A stretch of DNA of 64,000 bases from Anaerolineae bacterium (GTDB lineage Bacteria > Chloroflexota > Anaerolineae > Aggregatilineales > Phototrophicaceae), in the NCBI GenBank assembly GCA_022843385.1, contig JALHNT010000003.1, forward strand, positions 1 through 64,000, in the 5' to 3' direction. Below, piece by piece: positions 8,088-15,253 of the stretch (positions are counted from its first letter, which is position 1; every line of letters begins with the position of its first letter). The position numbers were made by a program, and so were the translations under genes. The notes beneath the pieces are model-generated. The model did not search any database, was not told the origin of the DNA, and worked only from the letters and a program-made list of their open reading frames with translations.

Positions 8088-9236
8088 ATGCGTTACTGGA
8101 TGATGTTGTGTCTTTCCATCCTGATGACCCTGCCGGCTGCGGCACAGGACACCGCGACGGTCATCACCCCGCCGGATGGATCGCAGTATGAATGGGTGGA
8201 AGTCAGCAGCGGCTTCGAACGTCCGCTGTTCGTCACCGGGGCTAATGACGGAAGGGATCGCCTGTTCATCGTTGAGCAGGGCGGCATGATCTACGCCATA
8301 GAAGATGGGGAGATGAGCGACTTCATGGATGCGACGGTGTTGGTCAGCCGCAATGCCAATGAGCGCGGTTTGCTCGGCCTGGCTTTCCACCCCGACTTTG
8401 CCACCAACGGCACCTTCTTCATCAACTACACCGATAGCAATGGCGACACGGTGGTGGCGCGCTATCAGGTGACCAGCGATGGCAACCAGGCTGATATGGA
8501 CAGCGGCGCATTCATCATTCGCATCGGTCAGCCTTATCCGAACCACAATGGCGGCGACATCGCCTTCGGCCCGGATGGCTATCTCTATGTCGGCATGGGC
8601 GATGGCGGCTCGGCCGGCGACCCGCAGGGCTACGGGCAGAATCCGCAGTCGTTGCTGGGCAAGATGCTGCGCCTGGATGTGGACAATGGCTCGCCCTATG
8701 CCATCCCGACTGATAATCCGTATGCCACTGTGAACGATCAGCTTGCCCCGGAAATCTGGTCGTGGGGGCTGCGTAATCCCTGGCGCTTCAGTTTTGACCG
8801 TGCCACCGGTGACCTGTACATCGCGGATGTCGGGCAGAACCAGTGGGAAGAGGTCAACTTCCAGCCGGCGGCTAGTCCCGGCGGTGAAAACTATGGCTGG
8901 AACATCATGGAAGGCTCGCAGCGCTATTCCGGTGAACCGGTTATCGATGGGCTGGTCAACCCCTTCGCTGAGTACAATCATGGGCAGGGTTGTTCTGTGA
9001 CCGGCGGCTATGTTTATCGCGGTGCGGCACTGCCGGATTTGCAAGGCGTGTATTTCTTTGGCGATTATTGTAGCGGCATCATCTGGGCCAGCTACCGCGA
9101 CGCGGCGGGGGAGTGGCAGACGAATGTGTTCATGGATACCAACCTGACCATCAGTTCGTTCGGGTTGGATGATGCTGGCGAACTCTACCTCGTCAACCAT
9201 GGCGGCAATGTGCTTCAGTTGGTCGCCAATAACTGA
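8088..9236 (+). CDS. Secreted PQQ-type glucose/sorbosone dehydrogenase-like beta-propeller
   Basis: A 382-residue member of the GSDH family of six-bladed propellers, which in characterised members bind PQQ and calcium and oxidise aldose sugars outside the cell. The start at 8088 is preceded by GAAGGG and gives a signal peptide (LCLSILMTLPAAAQ); the extra 38 codons of the track ORF are not needed. Family signatures seen: LFIVEQGG, RGLLGLAFHPDF, YLYVGMGDGGSAGDP, GKMLRLDVDNG, EIWSWGLRNPWRFSFD, ADVGQNQWEEVN and the GGYVYRG near the end. The His in FHPDF and the GLRNPWRFSFD Arg are positions that contact PQQ in family structures. Sugar substrate unknown. A terminator follows. Confidence 0.88.
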   Translation: MRYWMMLCLSILMTLPAAAQDTATVITPPDGSQYEWVEVSSGFERPLFVTGANDGRDRLFIVEQGGMIYAIEDGEMSDFMDATVLVSRNANERGLLGLAFHPDFATNGTFFINYTDSNGDTVVARYQVTSDGNQADMDSGAFIIRIGQPYPNHNGGDIAFGPDGYLYVGMGDGGSAGDPQGYGQNPQSLLGKMLRLDVDNGSPYAIPTDNPYATVNDQLAPEIWSWGLRNPWRFSFDRATGDLYIADVGQNQWEEVNFQPAASPGGENYGWNIMEGSQRYSGEPVIDGLVNPFAEYNHGQGCSVTGGYVYRGAALPDLQGVYFFGDYCSGIIWASYRDAAGEWQTNVFMDTNLTISSFGLDDAGELYLVNHGGNVLQLVANN

Positions 9237-9270
9237 CCCCGAACCGTTTCGATCCGCAAATACGTACTAT

Positions 9271-9308
9271 AAAACAGGATGTGGCTGTGCAAGTCATATC
9301 CTGTTTTT
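9271..9308 (+). terminator. Intrinsic terminator after the sugar dehydrogenase
   Basis: A ten-base stem AAAACAGGAT pairs with ATCCTGTTTT across a 17-base loop; the 3' arm runs into a T tract. It lies 35 bases after the dehydrogenase stop and before the next gene's ribosome-binding site. Confidence 0.8.
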
Positions 9309-9404
9309 CATGGATTGTGACTTACGTGCTGGATGTCAGGTCGCACGGCCATGTGCTGCTGCATTCCCTGAACAGTGTGAGTCCTGTTGCACAAGGAGAT
9401 GATG

Positions 9405-10937
9405 ATGAAGTGGCTCAATACCTTCCTGCTCGGCTTTCTGCTGCTGCTGGCGCTGACCCCGGCCCTGGCGCAGGAGGCGACGGTTGAATTGGAAGCCTAT
9501 ACCGATGACAATTTTGGCTTTAGCAGCGTGCGGCCTGCCGGTTGGCAGGATGGCGGCTTTGGTCTGTATCGCCGGGCGGACGGTGCGGCCGACATCACGC
9601 TGATCGCGCAACAAGCAGCGGCGGCCGCACCAGAAGTGCTGATGGAATCCATTCTGCCACAGCTTGGCCTGAGCGCGGCGCCAGAGAGCATCGGCACCCA
9701 TGAGTCGGAAACGATGATCTGGACACTGTACCAGGTGGATGTTCCGGCTGGTGCCATGACCATTCGGGTGCATTTTGGCATGGCGCAGGCCGACAGCCGT
9801 ACTTACGTCGTCTTCCTGCAATCTCCAGCCGAGGAATCGGATGTGCTGTACGAACAGGTCTTCGTGCCAATGCTCGATGCCCTGACGCCGGTCACAGTGG
9901 CGGTGGAAGACCTGCCGTATATCGTGGAAGATGTGACATTCGATAACGGTGATGTTACGCTGGCAGGTAACCTGACGCTGCCCGAAGGCGCTGGGCCGCA
10001 CCCGGCGGTGGTGCTGGTCAGCGGCAGTGGGCCACAGAACCGTGACGAAGACCTGGGTTTGGGATTGAAACCCTTCAGTGTGATCGCCGATTACCTGACG
10101 CGCCAGGGGATCGCCGTGCTGCGTTACGATGATCGCGGTGTGGCTGAATCGACCGGGACATTTGCTCAGGCGACGATTGATGACTTCGCCAGCGATGCCC
10201 AGGCGGCCGTCACCTATCTGCTGACTCGTGATGACATCAACCCGGAACAGATCGGCATCCTCGGTCATAGCGAAGGCGGCATCGTGGCGGCGCGGCTCGG
10301 TGCCACCGATGACCGGCTGGCGTTCCTGGTTTCGATGGCGGGGACGGCGGTGAACGGGCTGGAGATTCTGCTGCGACAGAACGAACTGTTGCTCAAGGCC
10401 GAAGGCTTCAGCGACGAATACATTCAGTTGCAGGTCGACTTTTTGACACAGGTCGCTGAACTTCTGCCCGCTGACGATCTGGAAGCGATTGAGCAGCTCA
10501 CCCGCGATACCATCAGCCAGCAGTACGCGCTGCTGCCCGACGATCAGAGGGCGGCGCTGGGCGATCTCGATGATGCAGTGGACAAGGCAGTTCAGTCGTT
10601 CATGCATAACTATGCGGCCAATGCCTGGTTCGAGTCTTTCCTCAACAATGATCCGGGGCTGGACTGGGCGCAGACGACTATACCCGTGTTGTTCGTTCTG
10701 GGGGGCAAGGATTTGCAGGTGCCGGCTGATGTGGTTCAGGCTCCATTTGAAGCGGCGATGGCCCAGGCCGGTAACGAGGACTTCGAGGTGGTGGTATTCC
10801 CCAACGCCAATCATCTGATGCAGGAAGCTGAGACCGGCGCGATTTCGGAATATGCGACGTTGGCGCAGGAATTCACACCGGAGTTCCTGCCGACTGTCGC
10901 CAAGTGGATTCTGGAACGGGTGGATGTAGCAGGTTAA
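9405..10937 (+). CDS. Secreted alpha/beta hydrolase (esterase/peptidase-like)
   Basis: Exported alpha/beta hydrolase of about 510 residues. Three ATG codons follow AAGGAG in tandem; the third (9405) has the best spacing and leads into the signal peptide WLNTFLLGFLLLLALTPALAQ. The first 150 mature residues form a separate N-terminal region. The hydrolase core begins near residue 180 with PAVVLVSGSGPQNRD; the nucleophile elbow is GHSEGG (Ser about 295), the acid is probably the Asp of GGKDLQVP and the base the His of NANHLMQ. This is the pattern of EstD-like and dipeptidyl-peptidase-like hydrolases. The long minus-strand ORF 9336-10970 is its antisense shadow. Confidence 0.88.
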   Translation: MKWLNTFLLGFLLLLALTPALAQEATVELEAYTDDNFGFSSVRPAGWQDGGFGLYRRADGAADITLIAQQAAAAAPEVLMESILPQLGLSAAPESIGTHESETMIWTLYQVDVPAGAMTIRVHFGMAQADSRTYVVFLQSPAEESDVLYEQVFVPMLDALTPVTVAVEDLPYIVEDVTFDNGDVTLAGNLTLPEGAGPHPAVVLVSGSGPQNRDEDLGLGLKPFSVIADYLTRQGIAVLRYDDRGVAESTGTFAQATIDDFASDAQAAVTYLLTRDDINPEQIGILGHSEGGIVAARLGATDDRLAFLVSMAGTAVNGLEILLRQNELLLKAEGFSDEYIQLQVDFLTQVAELLPADDLEAIEQLTRDTISQQYALLPDDQRAALGDLDDAVDKAVQSFMHNYAANAWFESFLNNDPGLDWAQTTIPVLFVLGGKDLQVPADVVQAPFEAAMAQAGNEDFEVVVFPNANHLMQEAETGAISEYATLAQEFTPEFLPTVAKWILERVDVAG

Positions 10938-10955
10938 TCCTGCAATCGGTGCATT

Positions 10956-10984
10956 CCCCTCCTGGTCCAATGAATCAGGAGGGG
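10956..10984. terminator. Perfect hairpin between convergent genes
   Basis: CCCCTCCTG pairs perfectly with CAGGAGGGG over an 11-base loop, placed between the hydrolase stop and the stop of the convergent DUF4345-like gene. There is no long T tract on either strand, so it may act as a bidirectional barrier or stabilise 3' ends rather than as a classical terminator. Confidence 0.55.
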
Positions 10985-10990
10985 GGCATG

Positions 10991-11335
10991 CTAATTCAGG
11001 ATTAAGATCAACCCGACGACGAGTTCAAACGCTGCTGTGCTGATGAAGCTGCCGGTCAGCGCCGGACGATCCAGCGCGACGCTGACCAACCGGCTGATCA
11101 GCACCAGCAGGAAAACCGCGCCGACGGTCTGATATACCACAGCCTGATTCAGTAGCAGCGGCACAACCCCCAGCGCGAGGGACAATGCCCCAAAATTGAC
11201 ACGAATTTCCAGCAGACCGTTGCCGTCATTCGGCGTCAGATGACCGATGGCTGCGGCGGCTTTAGGCTGGGCGAAGGCGTAGAGGCCGAACAGGATCAGC
11301 GCGATGCAGGCTGCAATGTTCAGGATCATTTCCAT
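10991..11335 (-). CDS. DUF4345-like four-helix membrane protein
   Basis: A 114-residue integral membrane protein with four apolar segments, starting EMILNIAACIALILFGLYAF and ending AAFELVVGLILILN. The central segment LLEIRVNFGALSLALG matches the E-x-R-x-x-F-G pattern of DUF4345 proteins, whose biochemical role is not known. Its start codon overlaps the stop of the MarR gene by one base, so it is translationally coupled and probably under the control of that regulator, as small membrane proteins next to MarR genes often are. Confidence 0.65.
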   Translation of the reverse strand: MEMILNIAACIALILFGLYAFAQPKAAAAIGHLTPNDGNGLLEIRVNFGALSLALGVVPLLLNQAVVYQTVGAVFLLVLISRLVSVALDRPALTGSFISTAAFELVVGLILILN

Positions 11336-11805
11336 CAGCTTGAATCTCCCACAAGGCTTTGTGTCTGCATCAGGTCAATATAGCGCGTCAGATACTGGAT
11401 GAAGTGCTGGCGTTCCTCATGGTTCAGCAGGCTGAAGAGGGATCGCACCTGTTCGAGCAGATCGGTCTGGATGGCCTGAAACCGTTCCCAGCCGGCCTGT
11501 GTCAGCAGCACATCCACCGAGCGCCGATCAGCTTCGCGCTGTTCGCGCACCACCAGCGGTGGACTGACTGACTCCAGGCGCTTGACCAGGCCAGTCATGG
11601 TGGCGCTGGTCAGATGATGCTGCCGGGCGATTTCGCCAATCGGGCAGCGGCCATTCCGTTCAGAAAGGGTTTTCAGGACATAGAATTGAGGCGGGGTCAG
11701 TTGATGAGCCGCCAGATACGCGCCGAGTCGCTTTTCACCATCCAGGACAATGGTGAACAACAGCGACCACAGGACATTGACATCCGAATCGAGGTGCGTA
11801 TCCAC
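11335..11805 (-). CDS. MarR-family transcriptional regulator
   Basis: A 156-residue winged-helix regulator. Helix-turn-helix region: LTPPQFYVLKTLSER followed by PIGEIARQHHLTSATMTGLVKRLE, with the wing EREADRRSVDVLLTQAGWERF (family pattern DxRxxxxxLTxxG). The final helices form the dimerisation region. MarR proteins usually repress their own operon and respond to phenolic ligands or oxidation; only two Cys-free sensing options are visible here because the protein has no Cys, which argues against thiol-based sensing. It lies 50 bases downstream of the redoxin-like gene and overlaps the DUF4345-like gene. Confidence 0.88.
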   Translation of the reverse strand: MDTHLDSDVNVLWSLLFTIVLDGEKRLGAYLAAHQLTPPQFYVLKTLSERNGRCPIGEIARQHHLTSATMTGLVKRLESVSPPLVVREQREADRRSVDVLLTQAGWERFQAIQTDLLEQVRSLFSLLNHEERQHFIQYLTRYIDLMQTQSLVGDSS

Positions 11806-11855
11806 GAGCCTTTGAGCAGCACAATGAACGAATAATGTTGTTCAGTGTAGCTTGT

Positions 11856-12344
11856 TTAGAGCGCAGACGCTACTGTCGGCAGATCCTCCAGAATATCGTG
11901 CAGCTTCGGCCAGATGCGATCATCCGGCACCAGCCACTTGCGGCTCACCAGAAGGTGGTGGTCGAGCAAGACCATGCCATGAAAGCGCTCCATGCTCAAT
12001 GCCTGGTGTACCCGCCCATCCGTATCAGCCAGCAAGGGGAATTCAGGGGGCATGGCACTGCTGACGTAAAATCCGTACAACAGATGTGGCTCGTCGCGCG
12101 CAACCAGCGCCATGTTCACGCCCTGCCGTTTGAAGCTGTAAAAGTTACGTTGCAACCACAGGATGCGCTGGATGCTGATGGCATTCCAGACATCACTGAT
12201 GAAGCCCAGCATCAGCCCATTTTCGCCGATGAGATCAGCCAGAAAATGAGTCTTGTTCGCATGGTCGCGAATCAGGAAGTTGGTAATGGAATGGCTGAGC
12301 GGCGGGCCAAGCTCCAACGTCACGTTGGCAGAATCATAGTTCAT
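11856..12344 (-). CDS. Redoxin (AhpC/TSA)-fold protein without catalytic cysteine
   Basis: A 162-residue protein with the layout of a peroxiredoxin-like thioredoxin fold: NFLIRDHANKTHFLADLIG (first strand and helix), GLMLGFISDVWNAIS (place of the active-site helix), VNMALVARDEPHLL, then EFPLLADTDGRVHQAL, the equivalent of the FPLLSDpdg region. The usual GFxCPxC or TPxC is replaced by GFISDVWNAIS and the whole protein contains no Cys, so it cannot be an ordinary peroxidase or reductase; a structural, binding or sensory role is inferred. First gene of a probable operon with the MarR and DUF4345-like genes. A TATACT -10-like element lies upstream on the minus strand. Confidence 0.6.
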   Translation of the reverse strand: MNYDSANVTLELGPPLSHSITNFLIRDHANKTHFLADLIGENGLMLGFISDVWNAISIQRILWLQRNFYSFKRQGVNMALVARDEPHLLYGFYVSSAMPPEFPLLADTDGRVHQALSMERFHGMVLLDHHLLVSRKWLVPDDRIWPKLHDILEDLPTVASAL

Positions 12345-12393
12345 TGGGTGTAATGCTCCTCATTGCACGGACTACCCTTAGTATAAAGCATTA

Positions 12394-12449
12394 ATTTGGC
12401 GAATCTAATCAATCCTGAATTAAGGTTTTGTGGCAGATAGTCGCCAAAT
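12394..12449. promoter_or_regulatory. 9-base inverted repeat between divergent genes
   Basis: ATTTGGCGA at 12394-12402 and TCGCCAAAT at 12441-12449 form a perfect 9-base inverted repeat with a 38-base spacer, in the 184-base gap between the redoxin-like operon and the glycosidase gene. It could be a pair of operator half-sites (for example for the neighbouring MarR protein) or a loose hairpin. The position between divergent promoters favours a regulatory role. Confidence 0.35.
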
Positions 12450-12528
12450 CTTAAGTGGACGGTTGAGTCGAGCAGCGTGAGAGGCGGTACAATACAAGTT
12501 AACATAAATGAGCAGGAGGGCAGCGACG

Positions 12529-14118
12529 ATGGGCGGTACAAACTTCATGCTGCAATGGCCGACGGCTGATGGTCGGGTGACACGACCCTACGATGCTGTC
12601 ACCGGCCTGATTGGACTGGCAGCACCCGCCGGTACACCGGTGAAATCCGGTGCACCAGGAATTGTCATCATGGCGGATGCTGATACTGTGCAGATCAAGT
12701 CCGGGTTGTACAGTGTGATCTATGACAACCTGCGCCAGATTCGGGTGCAATTGGGTGATGATGTCAGCGCCGGCGACCTACTGGGCGAATCGGCTGGGCC
12801 GGAGATTCGCCTGAGCATTCACCAGACGATTGATCCGACGCCGCTGCTGATGGCTGCGCCACCTCCAGCGGTTGCTCCGGCGGCGCCGCCTGCGCCGGTG
12901 CCAGCTCCAGTGCCAGCAGGTGGCGTGGCTACGACGAAATGGTATGTGACGCCCGTACAGAGTGGGCTGCGCATTCGTGAGAAGCCGGTGGATGGCAACC
13001 CGATTGGTCAGGCTGGCATTGGTGACATCCTCGAAGTATTGGACTCACCAGCGGTTGCTCGTTCCCGGCTGGGCGTTGAAGGCCAGTGGGTCAATGTGCG
13101 GACATTGTTCGGGGTGACCGGCTTCAGCGCGGCGCAATTCCTGCGCGAGTACACCGGCCCGATTACGACACCTGCGCCACTCCCGCCTATGCTCGGTGTG
13201 ACTGGCATGAATCTCGATCCGCACAATCCGCTGGGGCATCCTGCGCCAGAACGGCTGAAAGGGTTGGGCTGGATACGGGTCAAGTTCAATGTGTCGTATA
13301 ACCCGGATAACAACAGCTTCGGCAACACCGATGTCAATGCCACCTTCAACCGGATGCGCCCGTTTCTGAAACCCTACACCGATGCCGGCCTGAAAGTGCT
13401 GATGGTCTTCACCCATCAGTTGTTCGGCGAGGGGGCAGGCTATCACTGGCCGTCGATGGACAGCGGCCGCTGGAATGAGTTCATCCCACGTTATGCCGAT
13501 TTCGCCAAACGGACGGCGGCGCTCTTCGCCGGGCTGGGACTGGTTCACGCCTACCAGATCTGGAATGAACAGGATACTGACCCCGCAGTGGCGCGCGCGG
13601 CGGTTCCGATTCCAGCCGGGGATTATGGCAACATGCTGACCCAGACCATTCGCGCCATCCGCAGCGTCGACTCCAGCACGCCGATCCTCACTGGCGGTCA
13701 CGTCGGCGGGCCAGATCGTGGCAGTGCTTATGCCCGTGCTACGCTCTCGGCCATGCCACCCGATGTGCGCCCGGATGGCATAGCGACTCATCCCTACGGG
13801 CGCGGCGTCAGTGGTCATCCCTTCAGCAATTGGGGGCCGCTCGATGAAGAAATCCGTAAGTACGCTGCTGTCATGCCGGGGCGTCCGTTGTGGATCACTG
13901 AATGGGGAGTGCTGGATCGGCAGGGTGACATGGGCGTGGTCAACGATGTTGCCAGTTATGCCCAGGGTTTCATCAACATCATCAAGTCACAGTTCAGCGG
14001 GCAGATCGCCGCTGCCATCTGGTATGCCTGGGCGGATGGGATGGATAATGGTTATGGTCTGGTGGGGCGCGATGACCAGCCGAAGCAGCCCCTCTGTCAA
14101 CAATTTCTGACGCTTTAG
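12529..14118 (+). CDS. LytM-like / SH3b / GH39-like glycosidase fusion
   Basis: About 529 residues, starting at 12529 behind AGGAGG (eight-base spacing) rather than at the track's 12508. Domains: residues 1-105, a degenerate M23/lipoyl-like fold (LQWPTADGRVTRPYDAV, GVSAGD-type turn, PEIRLSIHQTIDPTPLL) lacking visible HxH zinc ligands; a Pro/Ala linker; residues about 140-215, an SH3b domain (SGLRIREKPVDGNPIGQ ... VNVRTLFGVTGFSAAQFL); residues about 225-529, a TIM-barrel glycosidase of the GH39/GH5 clan with acid/base IWNEQD and nucleophile ITEWG. No signal peptide is visible, so either export is non-classical or the start is incomplete. Substrate unknown; cell-wall or complex-polysaccharide binding is inferred from SH3b. 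Confidence 0.75.
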   Translation: MGGTNFMLQWPTADGRVTRPYDAVTGLIGLAAPAGTPVKSGAPGIVIMADADTVQIKSGLYSVIYDNLRQIRVQLGDDVSAGDLLGESAGPEIRLSIHQTIDPTPLLMAAPPPAVAPAAPPAPVPAPVPAGGVATTKWYVTPVQSGLRIREKPVDGNPIGQAGIGDILEVLDSPAVARSRLGVEGQWVNVRTLFGVTGFSAAQFLREYTGPITTPAPLPPMLGVTGMNLDPHNPLGHPAPERLKGLGWIRVKFNVSYNPDNNSFGNTDVNATFNRMRPFLKPYTDAGLKVLMVFTHQLFGEGAGYHWPSMDSGRWNEFIPRYADFAKRTAALFAGLGLVHAYQIWNEQDTDPAVARAAVPIPAGDYGNMLTQTIRAIRSVDSSTPILTGGHVGGPDRGSAYARATLSAMPPDVRPDGIATHPYGRGVSGHPFSNWGPLDEEIRKYAAVMPGRPLWITEWGVLDRQGDMGVVNDVASYAQGFINIIKSQFSGQIAAAIWYAWADGMDNGYGLVGRDDQPKQPLCQQFLTL

Positions 14119-14127
14119 GATCATTTC

Positions 14128-14880
14128 ATGCCCACACCCTTCACCCACCTGGCGAGTGCCCAGCGCATGTTGCATGACGCTGCGCTACCTGCTGATCTGC
14201 GGGACACACTGACGGCGGAATGCCCGGCTTTTCTGCTGGGCAGCATCGCCGCCGATGCCCGCAACAGCGGTGACCTCAAGCGCGAGGATACCCACTTCTA
14301 TTCCTACGATCAGGGCATCCACGACCATCCCTGGCGGGTGATGCTGGGGCGCTTCCCCCAGTTGTGGCAGCCGAGTTCCCCTGCCCAGCGGGCTTTTCTG
14401 CTCGGTTATGTCGGCCACCTCTCGATGGATGAACGCTGGTCGCTGGACATGCTGGGGCCTCACTTCGCCCAGCGCGAGTGGGGGACGCGGACGTTTCGCT
14501 TTCTGATGCTGCACATCTTGCTGATTTATATGGACGAGCGTGATCAGCAGGCGTTGGAAGGGTGGCAGGCCGGGACGCTGCTGCGGGCCGATCCGCAGGC
14601 TTGGACACCCTTCATGACCGATCTCATCCTGCGCGACTGGCGTGACTTCATCGGTGCACAAATCCTGCCCGGCGGAGCCAGCCAGACGTTGGCGGTCTTC
14701 GGCGGGCGGATCAACAAACAGCCGGAAGAACTGCGCGCCATCCTCGATGTGCCGCAGCGGATGCAAACCGACCTCTGGGACAATATCGCGCCCGATGTTC
14801 TGGCCGAGGTCGAAGCCGGCATGTATGCCCATGCTGTTCAGCAGATGACCTTGTTCTGGGAGACGATGCGATCAAGCTGA
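14128..14880 (+). CDS. Zinc-dependent phospholipase C-like protein
   Basis: A 250-residue protein of the Zn_dep_PLPC family (S1/P1-PLC fold). The N-terminus PFTHLASAQRML supplies the typical His, followed by LLGSIAADAR (Asp), a His in THFYSYD and a GYVGHLSMDERW motif in which His and Asp complete the metal site. The second half is all-helical. Related proteins act on phospholipids or are of unknown substrate; in the absence of a signal peptide this one is probably cytosolic, so a phospholipase role is uncertain. AGGAT precedes the ATG, ten bases after the glycosidase stop, suggesting co-transcription. Confidence 0.72.
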   Translation: MPTPFTHLASAQRMLHDAALPADLRDTLTAECPAFLLGSIAADARNSGDLKREDTHFYSYDQGIHDHPWRVMLGRFPQLWQPSSPAQRAFLLGYVGHLSMDERWSLDMLGPHFAQREWGTRTFRFLMLHILLIYMDERDQQALEGWQAGTLLRADPQAWTPFMTDLILRDWRDFIGAQILPGGASQTLAVFGGRINKQPEELRAILDVPQRMQTDLWDNIAPDVLAEVEAGMYAHAVQQMTLFWETMRSS

Positions 14881-14914
14881 TGTACAATGATGTCAACCAA
14901 AAGGGTGACCACCG

Positions 14915-15229
14915 ATGACCAATCACGCGACTCATCAGTTAGGCATTGCCGAGATCATCGGTGACAAACGCGACGCCATTTTGCGATTGGCTGACCAATA
15001 TGGCGCATCCAATGTGCGAGTGTTTGGATCGGTGGCGCGGGGTGAAGCCCGGCCTGACAGCGATGTGGATTTGCTCGTGAGTTTCCCGCCAGATCGTAGC
15101 ATCTTTGTTCTGGTGGGATTATGGCTCGATCTCAAAGACCTGATGGGGCGCAATGTCAGCCTGGTCGCCGATGGGATCGATGATAAGCCCTTTCTCGAAC
15201 GGATTCTTCAGGATGCCACCACATTATGA
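14915..15229 (+). CDS. MNT-type minimal nucleotidyltransferase (orphan antitoxin-like)
   Basis: A 104-residue minimal nucleotidyltransferase with the canonical core VRVFGSVARGEARPDSDVDLLV (GSxARGE...SDxDLL), containing the two metal-binding Asp residues. Such proteins are commonly the antitoxin of HEPN/MNT toxin-antitoxin pairs, where they inactivate the HEPN partner by adding AMP to a tyrosine. The HEPN (DUF86) gene normally sits immediately downstream, but here the next 25 bases lead straight to the stop of a convergent glycosidase gene and no HEPN ORF exists in any frame, so the gene is an orphan. Confidence 0.8.
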   Translation: MTNHATHQLGIAEIIGDKRDAILRLADQYGASNVRVFGSVARGEARPDSDVDLLVSFPPDRSIFVLVGLWLDLKDLMGRNVSLVADGIDDKPFLERILQDATTL

Positions 15230-15253
15230 CTTCTCGGAGAGTAGAATTGGGCA

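Noticed and set aside
8028-9200. 390-residue minus-strand ORF
   Set aside because: Antisense to the PQQ-type dehydrogenase; no recognisable domain.
9336-10970. 544-residue minus-strand ORF
   Set aside because: Exactly antisense to the secreted alpha/beta hydrolase, whose signal peptide and catalytic triad are clear; composition is His/Arg/Gln-rich shadow type.
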